Positions 18,717-28,003 of a DNA stretch of 64,000 bases are shown here, piece after piece. Numbering within the stretch: position 1 is the stretch's first letter; each line of letters opens with the position of its first letter. This stretch comes from Maribacter litopenaei (GTDB lineage: Bacteria; Bacteroidota; Bacteroidia; Flavobacteriales; Flavobacteriaceae). Both the position numbers and the translations under genes were made by a program. The notes under the pieces were generated by a model that saw only the letters and a list, made by a program, of their open reading frames with translations, was not told the origin of the DNA and did not search any database. The stretch spans positions 310,001 to 374,000 of the forward strand of contig NZ_CP104205.1 in NCBI RefSeq assembly GCF_025244665.1, given 5' to 3'.

Positions 18717-21700
18717 CGTCTTTTCTTTTGGTTAATTTTTTTAAAAGTTTTTTCATTTCCGTTAGGGCAGTTTTTGTCCTGCTTTCTTCCTCTGAAATTC
18801 TCATGAACTCTTCTGAAACAGGTTCGCTGGACTCATCTTTAATAAGGCTTCTTCCTTCTGCTATTTTTGCAAAAATGTAGTACAGACCTGGTATCACAAG
18901 TACGCCCCCGATGGTTCCAATTAGCATACCTCCCAAGGCGGAGCCCCCAATGGTTCTATTTCCAATAGCTCCGGCTCCCGTAGCTATTACCAAAGGAATA
19001 AGCCCGGCTATGAAGGCAAAAGAGGTCATTAGGATAGGTCTGAAACGTGCTCTAGAACCTTCAATGGCGGCTTCTATAACAGTGGCTCCCTGTCTATGCT
19101 TTTGTACCGCAAATTCTACGATCAAAACCGCATTTTTTCCCAATAATCCCACTAACATGATTACCCCAATTTGGGCATACACATCATTTGCCAGCCCCAT
19201 CAGCTTTAATAAGGCGAAGGATCCAAATACCCCAACTGGGAGGGAAAGAATTACCGCAAAAGGAAGTAGAAAACTCTCGTACTGGGCGGCCAAAACAAAG
19301 TATACGAATATGAGTACCACTATGAAAATATACAGGGACTCATTTCCCCTGTTGGCCTCATCGAAGGATAGACCCTCCCACGCAATATCGTAACCTCTAG
19401 GAAGTGATTCCGCTGCTACTTCCCTTATAGCATTGATAGCGTCTCCGGTAGTGTAACCCGGCGCTGGAAGACCGTTTATAGTAGCAGAGTTATAAAGATT
19501 ATAACGTGTTATTTCGTTAGATCCTAACCTTTTCTCCAAGGTCATAAATGCTGAGTAGGGCACCATTTCGCCTTCTTCGTTTTTAACGAACAACTTTTCC
19601 AAATCAGACGGTAATGCCCTATATTACGGAGCTGCCTGGGTATAGACCTTAAAGAACCTTCCATAAAGAATAAAACCTTGCTCATAGGTACTACCAATAA
19701 GAATGTTGAGGTTTTCCATGGCCTTTCCAATGGAAACCCCTTTTTGCATGGCAATTTTATTATTTATTTTAAGCTCGTATTGCGGATAGTTTGCCGAAAA
19801 GAACGAGAATAAGCCGGTAAGCTCTTCGCGTTTGCCCAAAGCTTCCATGAAATCATCGTTTATCTTACCAAATTCATGATAATCCGTTGAATTGGTCTTA
19901 TCGAGTAAACGCATGGAAAAACCTCCCGAAGAACCAAATCCTGGAACAGCTGGCGGCTCAAAATACTCGATCCTTGCACCAAGATTCTTTGTTTCCTCTT
20001 CCAACTCCTCCATGATCTCATGGATCGAATGATGTCGTTCTGACCATGGTTTTAAGTTGATTAGACAGGTACCCGCATTGGAACCACGTCCCTCTGTCAT
20101 GATCTCATAACCTGCCAAGGATGAAACGGACTCAACCCCTTCCGTTTCCTCACAAATCTGTTGAAGTTTACGGGCAACATCATTGGTCCTTTCCAAAGTA
20201 GACCCTGGAGGAGTCCGGATAATCGCATAGATCATACCTTGGTCCTCGTTGGGAATAAATCCTGCCGGAAGCGATTCGTTGGTAAAGAAGATACCGGCAC
20301 AGAAAGCAATAAGGATTCCAAAGGTCACAACCCTACGGGCAACAATTTTGTTCAACAGTCCAACATATCCACTGGTAAGCCGTTCAAACCCTCTATTGAA
20401 CCAGTCGATAAATTTATCTATGGGGGATTTCTTTCTATGCTTACCATGGTTGTTTTTCAACATAATGGCACATAGAACTGGTGTCAAGGTCAAGGCCACA
20501 ACAGCCGAGATTACAATAGATCCTGCCATGGTTATGGAGAATTGCCGGTAGAATACGCCAACGGGCCCGGTCATGAACGAAATTGGAATGAATACAGAAA
20601 CCATTACCAGGGTGATAGCAATGATGGCCCCACCAATTTCGCCAAGTACTTCTTTGGATGCCTTGAATGGGTCCAATTTTTCCTCTTCCATTTTAACGTG
20701 TACCGCCTCTACGACCACAATGGCATTATCCACAACAATACCAATGGCCAATACCAAGGCAAATAGGGTAATTAGATTAATGGAAAGTCCAAATAGCTGC
20801 ATCACGAAAAAGGCACCGATGAGGGAAACCGGTACTGCGATAATGGGTATCAAGGTAGATCTCCAATCCCCTAAAAAGAGGAACACAACGATAGCAACTA
20901 GAATAAATGCATCTCTAAGGGTGTGTAATACCTGTTCTATGGAGGCATCCAAAAAGTTGGCGACATCATAGTTGATACTATAATCCACTCCAGGAGGAAG
21001 TTCTTCCTTTAATTCCGTTAATTTGGCCTTAACCTGATCAATTACATCCTTACCGTTACTGCCGAGTGTCTGTTTTAAAACAATGGAAGCCGATGGATGT
21101 CCATCCAAGTTGGAATAGATATCAAAGAATTCGCTTCCAAGTTCTACATCGGCCAAATCCCCCAGGGTAATTGTCTCACCTTCGGCGTTGGCACGAACAA
21201 TAATTTCTTTGTACTGATCGGCTTCATTATACCTTCCTATATAGGTAAGTACATATTCCAGCGATTGAGATTTAATGCCCGAGCTTTGCCCCAATCTACC
21301 GGGACGTGCAATGATGCTTTGCTCCTGCATGGCCTCCATAATCTCCTCGGCAGAAACGTTATATGCACGCATACGGTCAGGCTTTAGCCAAACTCTCATC
21401 GCATATTTTCGGCTGCCTAAAATCCGGGCACTGGCTATACCGTTTATACGTTGAATTTCCGGTATGATCTTGGTGTAAGCGTAGTTATAGAGGAACTTTT
21501 CATCATTGTGCCCGTCCTCGTCGAAAAGGTTAACATACATCAACATACTGGGCTGAACAGGTGTAATAACAATCCCTTCGCGCTGTACCAATTCCGGTAA
21601 GTTCGGCATAACCTGGTCTACTCTTGTCTTCACCATAACAACTGCCCGGTTTGGATCTGTGCCAGGTTCAAAAATGACCCTAAGGGTTCCCTCACCCGCA

Positions 21701-21950
21701 CTGGTGGCATCGGATGCTAAATAGCGCATTCCTTGGACCCCGTTAATAGCCGTTTCCAAGGGGATAAGCGTAGAGTTTACCAATACGTCCGCACTAGCAC
21801 CGGGGTAGGCAATAAATATGTTGACCGTGGTAGGTGCAATTTCGGGAAATTGCGAAATGGGCAATTGTTTTATGGCCGAAGGCCCGTAAAAACTATCATA
21901 ACCGATATGACAATGGCCAACACCGGTCTTTTTATAAACTTTTTAAACAT
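18709..21950 (-). pseudogene. RND multidrug efflux pump, HAE1 family (AcrB/MexF-like), one frameshift and one in-frame TAA
   Basis: Inner-membrane proton-driven drug pump. The true start is the ATG at 21950 (MFKKFIKRPVLAIVISVMIV). A frameshift near 21,872 separates it from QLPISQFPEIAPTTVNI in the main frame. The pump then shows the proton-relay helix VLAIGIVVDNAIVVVEA with its Asp pair, GAFFVMQLFGLSINLITL, and the FIPNEDQGMIYAII region. At 19624-19626 an in-frame TAA interrupts YTQAAP-stop-YRALPSDLEKL where homologs have Glu; the remaining ~300 residues continue in the same frame, including GKNAVLIVEFAV and IGGSALGGMLIGT. Full length is about 1,080 codons, normal for the family. It is co-operonic with the adaptor and channel. 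Confidence 0.88.
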
Positions 21951-21972
21951 TTTTTAGGAATTTGTGGGTTAC

Positions 21973-23055
21973 CTATTCGGCGTATAGGGACAGATTACCG
22001 ATTACGGAATTCGGTTCTACGAACTCCGTTTCGATTGTATCACCGTCCTTCACCATTCGTATGCCATCCAATATGATCCTTTCCTTTTCGGATAGGCCTT
22101 TGTCCACCAAGAACAAATCAGGTAATTCCCCTACAACGGAGATTTCCCTTTGATTTACCTTACCTTGGTTATCGACCACAAATACAAATTTTTTGTCCAA
22201 GACCTCAAAAGTGGCCTTTTGAGGTATGATCAGGGCATTTTGAAAAGGTATGGTCATCAAAATACTGCCTGTTTCACCATGTCTTAATATTTTGTCCGGA
22301 TTTGGGAAAGTGGCCCTGAAAGCAATGTTCCCTGTTTCGTTATTGAACTCACCTTCTATGGTCTGTACAATTCCAATTTGGTTAAACTGCCTATTATTGG
22401 CCAATAAAAGACCGACGGATTTTTTTTCATCTTTGTCCTTGCTCATGATATAATCCGGATATTCGGCTTCGGGAACATTGAAATACACCCACATCTCTGA
22501 GTTATCGGATAAGGTTGTCAATAACTCTCCTTCATCGAGTAAGCTACCTTCCCTTACGTGAAGGTGATTCATGATACCATCAAAGGGAGCCCTAACATCT
22601 GTAAAACCTAAATGCGTCCGGGCAAGGGCAACTTCCGCCTTTGCTTTTTCCAACGTAGCTTTGGCCATAGAAAGTTCATTTTCTGATACGACGTTTCCGT
22701 CTGCCAAGAGCTGGGTATTTTTGAGTTCTATTTCCGCAATTTTTGCTTCTGCCTCCGCTTTTTGTAAATCTGCCTGATATACATTGGGCATGATATTGAA
22801 CATTTTTTGCCCTTTTTTTACAAATTGACCTTCATCAACATGTATTTCCTTGAGGTATCCTTTTTCAAGGGCCCGTAGCTCTATATGTCTAATGGAATGT
22901 ATTTGCGCCACATAATCCTTGGTTATGGATGTATCCTTTACAATGGGGCTGGTGACCAAAAATTGGGTCTCCTCTTTATGTGATTCTTTTTTGTGGTTAC
23001 AATTAGTTAGGCCTGTAATAACGAAAAGGCCTACAATCATGGGGATTCTCCTCAT
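21973..23055 (-). CDS. RND efflux periplasmic adaptor (membrane fusion protein)
   Basis: Adaptor that links the RND pump to the outer-membrane channel. It is a lipoprotein: MRRIPMIVGLFVITGLTNC gives a lipobox with Cys19. The barrel-sandwich/lipoyl halves are ALEKGYLKEIHVDEGQFVKKG and VRAPFDGIMNHLHVREGSLL, with a short alpha-hairpin between (QKAEAEAKIAEIELKNTQLL and ATLEKAKAEVALARTHL). The beta-barrel and membrane-proximal parts follow (NALIIPQKATFEVLDKKFVF). At 360 residues it is full length and undamaged. First gene of the adaptor-pump-channel operon; 22 bp separate it from the pump start. No dedicated regulator is adjacent. Confidence 0.92.
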   Translation of the reverse strand: MRRIPMIVGLFVITGLTNCNHKKESHKEETQFLVTSPIVKDTSITKDYVAQIHSIRHIELRALEKGYLKEIHVDEGQFVKKGQKMFNIMPNVYQADLQKAEAEAKIAEIELKNTQLLADGNVVSENELSMAKATLEKAKAEVALARTHLGFTDVRAPFDGIMNHLHVREGSLLDEGELLTTLSDNSEMWVYFNVPEAEYPDYIMSKDKDEKKSVGLLLANNRQFNQIGIVQTIEGEFNNETGNIAFRATFPNPDKILRHGETGSILMTIPFQNALIIPQKATFEVLDKKFVFVVDNQGKVNQREISVVGELPDLFLVDKGLSEKERIILDGIRMVKDGDTIETEFVEPNSVIGNLSLYAE

Positions 23056-23187
23056 AATTAATTATTTAGAAAATTATTTAAACTTAGAATTGAGATAACA
23101 CCAAACAACCTAACATAGCTCTAAGTGTCTTGCGCTGTTGTAAGGATTTTGCTGAAGGTCAACGGCTTATATGTTGACCGTTATATT

Positions 23188-23601
23188 CTATAGCCTAAAT
23201 ACCTGATACTGGATGTATCTTCTAAACGGGAAAGTTGTATCCGATGCACTAAGGGCGGCAAAGGATTTTTTTGTATCAAAAAGGGAATGCCATAGGAATT
23301 GGGCACTCAATAAAGTAGCTGAAACGGCACCCAAATGTTTGCTGTTCTGAGAAGGCGTGGTATGGCGTACCTCCTCTTCTTGCTCTTCACTTTCGGCAAC
23401 CTCAATAGCAAGTTTCTTATCACTGGATAAGGGATTGATACCAATACTGGCATGTTGGTTAACGTCTTTTAGTTCAAATAAAGATTCCTTGTTATCTGAA
23501 CTTACGGTATCCTCAACCTTTAAGTTGGAATGAACAAAGTAAAGCCCACACAATAAGGTGAGCACTAATGGCAATGCATATCTAAAAAATCTTTGTTTCA
23601 T
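23188..23601 (-). CDS. Small membrane-anchored protein of unknown function
   Basis: A 137-residue protein with one N-terminal hydrophobic segment (FFRYALPLVLTLLCGLYFV), then an acidic middle part (EVAESEEQEEEV) and a C-terminal stretch HLGAVSATLLSAQFLWHSLF that looks like a second amphipathic or membrane-touching helix. I do not recognise the family. It is on the same strand as the efflux operon and 132 bp upstream, so it could share its transcript, but the gap is long enough for a separate promoter. Confidence 0.5.
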   Translation of the reverse strand: MKQRFFRYALPLVLTLLCGLYFVHSNLKVEDTVSSDNKESLFELKDVNQHASIGINPLSSDKKLAIEVAESEEQEEEVRHTTPSQNSKHLGAVSATLLSAQFLWHSLFDTKKSFAALSASDTTFPFRRYIQYQVFRL

Positions 23602-23904
23602 TTCGAAGGCGAAATTATATCAAGAAAATACTGTTAACAAAAAGTGGTTGTTAAAAAAATGTAAAAATCGATAGAAAAGTGATTATTGAAGCCTAGTGGA
23701 GCTTTTTTTATATAATTAGTAATTAATGGATTACTAAATGTCAATCTTGGCAATGCACTAAACCCTTTCTTTTCAAATAAAAGACATTATTCAGGATTTG
23801 ACGCATTTACCCCTTTTATTGTCGGGTTTGCCAAATTTCGAAAGGATATCGTAGAGTATATTTGAAGTAATAGATTAAAAACAAGTCAGTTAAAATAAAT
23901 AGAT

Positions 23905-24315
23905 ATGAAGACAATAGAAATTTCTACAGTTGTAGATAGTAGTATAGAAAAGGCTTGGACATATTGGACAAAGCCGGAACATATTCAAAATTGGAATTTT
24001 GCTTCTCCTGATTGGCATTGCCCAAAAGCGGAAAGTGAATTAAAAGAAGGTGGTAGATTTTCAAGCAGAATGGAAGCCAAGGATGGTAGTATGGGATTTG
24101 ATTTTGGAGGTCATTATACCAAAATAGTCCCAAATAGCACTTTGGAATATACCTTGGATGATGGACGGGAAGTATCGATTAAATTTTCGGAAAATAATGG
24201 CAAAACTAAAATAGTGGAGACCTTTGAGCCCGAAAACCAAAATCCATTGGATTTACAACGCCAAGGGTGGCATGCCATTTTAAATAATTTCAAGAACTAT
24301 GTAGAATCCAATTAA
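23905..24315 (+). CDS. SRPBCC-family (AHSA1-like) protein
   Basis: A 136-residue START/SRPBCC fold protein: ISTVVDSSIEKAWTYWTKPE at the start with the usual Trp-x-Pro-hairpin, ELKEGGRFSSRMEAKDGS, and a final helix GWHAILNNFKNYVES. The conserved hydrophobic pocket suggests binding of a small hydrophobic ligand; family members range from stress-induced chaperone cofactors to toxin-binding proteins. No operon partner is obvious, though a small VOC protein follows 147 bp later on the same strand. Confidence 0.8.
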   Translation: MKTIEISTVVDSSIEKAWTYWTKPEHIQNWNFASPDWHCPKAESELKEGGRFSSRMEAKDGSMGFDFGGHYTKIVPNSTLEYTLDDGREVSIKFSENNGKTKIVETFEPENQNPLDLQRQGWHAILNNFKNYVESN

Positions 24316-24462
24316 ATAAGATTAACCAATTAGTCATATATATTTTAAAATCGTAAGCTTAAAATGATTTTTTGGATACTACTGATTTTCGATTCTTTGT
24401 TGCTTGAATTTCTTTCTTATAAAGTTGGTTATATTTGATTAATCCACCTAATCGTAAAAAAT

Positions 24463-24873
24463 ATGAAATCAATTTGGCTAAATCTGCCAGTAAAGGATAT
24501 CGAAGCTTCCAAGGTATTTTTTAAGCAAATTGGGTTTAGGGAAAATCCAATGCACGCCCATGCCACTCATATGGCAAGTTTTTTAATAGGTGAAAATGAT
24601 TTTGTGTTAATGCTCTTTCCGGAGTATGCATTTCAACATTTTACTCAATCTGAGATTTCCGACACCAGTATAGGTTCAGAAATGTTGATTAACCTAGACG
24701 CACAAACAAGAACAGAGGTAGACGAAATGACAACTAGCGTAAAAAAGGCAGGGGGAAAGATTTTTGCAGAACCAGCCGAGGTGGATGGCTGGATGTATGC
24801 AATGGGTTTTATGGATCTAGACGGTCATAGATGGAGCATGTTGTATATGGAAATGGATAAAATGCCCAAGTAA
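24463..24873 (+). CDS. VOC-family (glyoxalase/bleomycin resistance-like) protein
   Basis: A 136-residue vicinal oxygen chelate fold: WLNLPVKDIEASKVFFKQIG in the first beta-alpha-beta-beta-beta module and KKAGGKIFAEPAEVDGWMYA..DLDGHRWSMLYM in the second. The closing DLDGH motif is typical of the Lys/Glu-poor PhnB-like or lactoylglutathione-lyase-related branch. It may detoxify or bind a small metabolite; substrate unknown. It is the last backbone gene before the tRNA-Asp attachment site and is followed by a strong terminator. Confidence 0.8.
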   Translation: MKSIWLNLPVKDIEASKVFFKQIGFRENPMHAHATHMASFLIGENDFVLMLFPEYAFQHFTQSEISDTSIGSEMLINLDAQTRTEVDEMTTSVKKAGGKIFAEPAEVDGWMYAMGFMDLDGHRWSMLYMEMDKMPK

Positions 24874-24912
24874 TTTCAGTGGATTTAAAAGTTTAGAAAA
24901 CCAACGGAAAAC

Positions 24913-24943
24913 AAAAAAGCCTTCAAGAAATTGAAGGCTTTTT
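24913..24943 (+). terminator. Rho-independent terminator at the island border
   Basis: Long perfect stem AAAAAGCCTTCAA / TTGAAGGCTTTTT around GAAA. It ends one base before the tRNA-Asp-derived att repeat and insulates the backbone from the island. Confidence 0.9.
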
Positions 24944-24986
24944 GCGGTCTGGACGGGACTCGAACCCGCGACCCCCTGCGTGACAG
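24944..24986 (-). repeat. attL: 3' part of tRNA-Asp (GTC), left border of island 1
   Basis: Read on the minus strand this is the 3' half of tRNA-Asp: the anticodon loop with GTC (CTGTCACG), variable region, T arm (GGGTTCGAGTCCC) and acceptor ending CCAGACCG. The 5' half is absent; the sequence after 24,987 turns AT-rich. It matches 53683-53725 at 42 of 43 positions (T at 24950 against C at 53689). It is the classic footprint of tyrosine-recombinase integration into a tRNA 3' end. Confidence 0.92.
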
Positions 24987-25092
24987 GCAGATTTTATTTA
25001 AATTCATATGAATTAAAAAGTCAATAAATACGGGGATTTTCAGGGGTTAGTTGTATCTTTAAGTATATTTAAGACCATAAAAAACCACTTTT

Positions 25093-25113
25093 TGCGTGCA
25101 AACTGCGTGCAAA
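25093..25113 (+). repeat. Left pair of arm-type repeats for the island 1 integrase
   Basis: TGCGTGCAAA occurs twice with 11-bp spacing (25093-25102 and 25104-25113). The same paired motif (TGCGTGCAAT and TACGTGCAAT, 11-bp spacing) lies at the other end of the island at 53614-53634. This matches the arm sites bound by the N-terminal domain of tyrosine integrases. Confidence 0.65.
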
Positions 25114-25139
25114 TTTGCGCGCAGACTTTAACATTTAAT

Positions 25140-26363
25140 ATGGCTACATACATAAAGCTCTCATTGGATAAACGAAGGAAAGATATCAAAATCTTCCCAT
25201 TAATTTTTCGATTGACCCATAATCGAAAATCCACAAGTATAGGTACAGGATACAAATTATCAGCTTCCGAATGGGATGATAAAAGGCAAAAAATTAGGTC
25301 ATCCTTCAAAGGCACAGAATCGCCTTCCCGTCTGAACAACCTTTTGCAAAAGAAAATCGCCCGTATGGTCGATATCCTTGCTAAATTGGAGGAGGGTGAC
25401 AAATTGAAGTATATGAGCGTGTCCGAGGTAAGGAGCCATATTACCCGTACCACAAAAAAGGTGACTTTTTACCAGTTTGCCGAAAAGCAGATAGCAGACC
25501 TAATAAAAGCGAACCGTATTGGAAATGCAAGGGCTTACAAACATGCCTTAAAAGCGGTAAAGAATTTCAGAAACAACAAGGATTTCACATTTGATGAATT
25601 GAATCTCGAATTCCTAAACCGATTTGAAAAGCACCATTTGGCCAAGGGCAATAAACTGGGCGGCCTTAGTGTCTATTTAAGAACCATTCGGGCCATTAAC
25701 CGTAAAGCTATAAAGGCGGGGGTTGCGGACAAGGAAGGATACGCCTTTGACGATTACGTAATACGTAGCGGAAAACCTGAAAAGCGGGCCTTGACCTTCG
25801 ATGCCATTCGCAAAATTGCTTCGCTTGATCTTGAAGAAGGCACGGCTATTTTTAGGGACAGGAATATTTTTATGATGAGCTTCCTGCTCAACGGCATGTC
25901 CTATGTCGATATGGCTCATTTAAAGTTGTCCAACATTGTTGACGGTCGTATCAAATACTCCCGTAAAAAAACAGATGAACCTTACAATATTAAAATCCAT
26001 GACCAACTTAATCCATTGTTATCATATTTTACTGAGGGAAAGAAAAAAACTGAGTATCTATTGGATGTAGTCAAAAGTGAAAATCCAATTGAAAGCTACA
26101 ATCAAATAGTTTGGGCAAGAAAAAGGTTTAACGATAATTTGAAAAAGCTTGCTGAACTTGCAGGAATAGAAGAAAATATAACAAGTTACGCCGCACGCCA
26201 TTCATTTGCTTCGAGTGCCAATGACATGGGAATTCCGCTGACGGCCATTTCCCAAATGTTGGGGCACAAACGCATCAGTACCACACAGGCATACTTAGCA
26301 GGGCTTAGGAAATCCAAAATTGATGAATACCAGGACGAAATTATGGACAAGCTCTCGGGATAG
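25140..26363 (+). CDS. Tyrosine recombinase/integrase of island 1
   Basis: Integrase of the Bacteroidota site-specific type, 407 codons from the chosen ATG (MATYIKLSLDKRR); an upstream in-frame start would overlap the arm repeats. It has an N-terminal arm-binding region, a SAM-like core-binding domain (~95-200; TTKKVTFYQFAEKQIADLI and GGLSVYLRTIRAINRKAI) and the catalytic domain. Catalytic box II is YAARHSFAS, then MLGHKRISTTQAYL with the His and the Tyr nucleophile. Box I reads FLLNGMSYVDMAHL, with Asn where the paralogous island 2 enzyme has the catalytic Arg (YLRGMNWMDMALL). IntDOT of Bacteroides also lacks this Arg, so activity is still plausible. It abuts the tRNA-Asp att site. Confidence 0.9.
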   Translation: MATYIKLSLDKRRKDIKIFPLIFRLTHNRKSTSIGTGYKLSASEWDDKRQKIRSSFKGTESPSRLNNLLQKKIARMVDILAKLEEGDKLKYMSVSEVRSHITRTTKKVTFYQFAEKQIADLIKANRIGNARAYKHALKAVKNFRNNKDFTFDELNLEFLNRFEKHHLAKGNKLGGLSVYLRTIRAINRKAIKAGVADKEGYAFDDYVIRSGKPEKRALTFDAIRKIASLDLEEGTAIFRDRNIFMMSFLLNGMSYVDMAHLKLSNIVDGRIKYSRKKTDEPYNIKIHDQLNPLLSYFTEGKKKTEYLLDVVKSENPIESYNQIVWARKRFNDNLKKLAELAGIEENITSYAARHSFASSANDMGIPLTAISQMLGHKRISTTQAYLAGLRKSKIDEYQDEIMDKLSG

Positions 26364-26789
26364 TCCTTTCCCTAGTCGGCTTATCCATAATTGGACTTTC
26401 ACTTCTTTTTCCCTAGCAACAAAAATCCAAAAAACAGTTTTGAATACGGAATTAGAAATTGAATTTATTCATCGTATTCTAAAAAGTGAATATCCAACAA
26501 TACACAAAGAAGAAACTTTCCTTGGCGAACTTCGACGTTGTGATTACCCTTATTATTATCAGTGCTTGTATTTGCCAACGGAAGAAATCACCATAAAGTG
26601 TTAAACATGTCCAATAGGAACTGGAGCATCTTTCTGAACGAGTTTTTGATGATTTATGAAAAAAGGGCAGCTTGCTGCTTAAGTCAAAATCCTGCTATAT
26701 ACAAAATATTAACGAAGTGGTTAGGTTTACTTTTAATTTGAGATATATTGTAACCAATTTTTTCTTATGTTTTTAAGGACGACTCATCT
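26364..26789 (+). other. Intergenic stretch inside island 1 with a small coding remnant
   Basis: No intact gene. Around 26,440-26,604 an open frame reads NTELEIEFIHRILKSEYPTI then CDYPYYYQCLYLPTEEITIK, which has protein-like character but no start codon and no recognised family. The rest is AT-rich and without clear signals. Confidence 0.35.
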
Positions 26790-27911
26790 TTAGGTGGTTT
26801 TTTTATAACTCCAAACGGCCAAACCATTCATTACAATTGCATAAGCCAATGTTTTTATGGCCAATGGAAAAATATCGGTAAAGCCGGAACCTTTGAGCAT
26901 TACCATTCGTATAATCTCTACAAAATATTTAATGGGATTGAATTCTGTCAGTATCTGCGCCCATTTGGGCATACTTTCTATGGGTGTAAACAAACCACTC
27001 ATCAAAATAAATATCACGATAAAGAACCAAGCAATAAACATGGCTTGCTGTTGGGTATCGGTAAAGTTTGAAATAAACAAACCCATTCCTAAAATCACCA
27101 GTATATACACCGAAGTATAGCCATAAAGAAGCAGTAGGTTTCCGAGTATGGGCACGTTAAAAATAAATTTGGCGAGAATTAACCCAACGGTCAAGAGTCC
27201 CATACCCAACACCCAAAACGGAAAGAGTTTGCCAATGATAAATTGATATTTTTTTATGGGCGTTACATTAATTTGCTCCAATGTGCCTATTTCTTTTTCC
27301 CTTACAATGTTCATTCCTGATAAAAACAGCGTAATCATAGTAACGAGTAGCACCAAAATACCTGGTACCATAAAAGTTTTGTAGTTGAGGGTTTCGTTAT
27401 ACCAAAACAACGGAATACTCTCTATACTACTGGGTTGCTGAACGGAATCTGAAACCTGTATCAAGTCTGTTGCAATATGTTTGTTATAGTTTCGTATAAT
27501 TTGGTTTGCATACACATTAATGACTCCTGCCGCCGAACCGTCAATGGCATCAATAAATACACCTATTTCGTTGTGCTGGTTTTCCTGTAAATCACGTTCA
27601 AAATTTGTTGGAATGCTGATATACACATCCACACTGCCATCTTGCATTGCAGTATAGGCATCTTTTTGAGAAGAAAATTTTTCTGATACGTTAAAATACA
27701 TTGAAGACTCAAATCGTTCGATTAATCCTCCGGAGGTGCTGCTGTTATCGGCATCCACATAACCAAAAGTTATGTTTTTTATTTCGTAGGTAGCTGCATT
27801 TGACAGAATGACCAATTGTAGGACTGGTAAAATAAAAATGATGGGCAGCATTCCTTTATTTCTAAAGATTTGCTTGAATTCCTTTCTTATGATATACAGG
27901 ATAATTTTCAT
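26790..27911 (-). CDS. ABC-2 type transporter permease (YbhR/YhhJ-like)
   Basis: Inner-membrane subunit of an ABC exporter, 373 residues: an N-terminal helix preceded by IIRKEFKQIFRNKGML, a large periplasmic domain (~45-180), then five or more hydrophobic helices, with the conserved NIVREKEIGTLEQINVTPIKK cytoplasmic loop before helix 3 and LMSGLFTPIESMPKWAQ near the end. It is the last gene of the seven-gene minus-strand operon tetR-tolC-hlyD-cupin-ABC-ABC/permease-permease. By family knowledge YbhFSR-G type systems export drugs and cations; the cargo here is unknown. All genes of this operon are undamaged, in contrast to the nos genes next door. Confidence 0.88.
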   Translation of the reverse strand: MKIILYIIRKEFKQIFRNKGMLPIIFILPVLQLVILSNAATYEIKNITFGYVDADNSSTSGGLIERFESSMYFNVSEKFSSQKDAYTAMQDGSVDVYISIPTNFERDLQENQHNEIGVFIDAIDGSAAGVINVYANQIIRNYNKHIATDLIQVSDSVQQPSSIESIPLFWYNETLNYKTFMVPGILVLLVTMITLFLSGMNIVREKEIGTLEQINVTPIKKYQFIIGKLFPFWVLGMGLLTVGLILAKFIFNVPILGNLLLLYGYTSVYILVILGMGLFISNFTDTQQQAMFIAWFFIVIFILMSGLFTPIESMPKWAQILTEFNPIKYFVEIIRMVMLKGSGFTDIFPLAIKTLAYAIVMNGLAVWSYKKTT

Positions 27912-28003
27912 CGATATAAAAACTAGCTAGACTTTTTGGTTAGGTCTTATTCATGTTGATCAGCAACAAATTTTTTTAAAAATACCCTTTATAGGTTTTC
28001 ATT

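Noticed and set aside
24944-24990. Complete tRNA-Asp gene
   Set aside because: Only the 3' half (anticodon loop to acceptor) is present; D arm and 5' acceptor are missing, as at 53,683.
26320-26604. 94-codon gene after the integrase
   Set aside because: Its first part overlaps the integrase end out of frame; only the later ~50 codons look coding, without a start.
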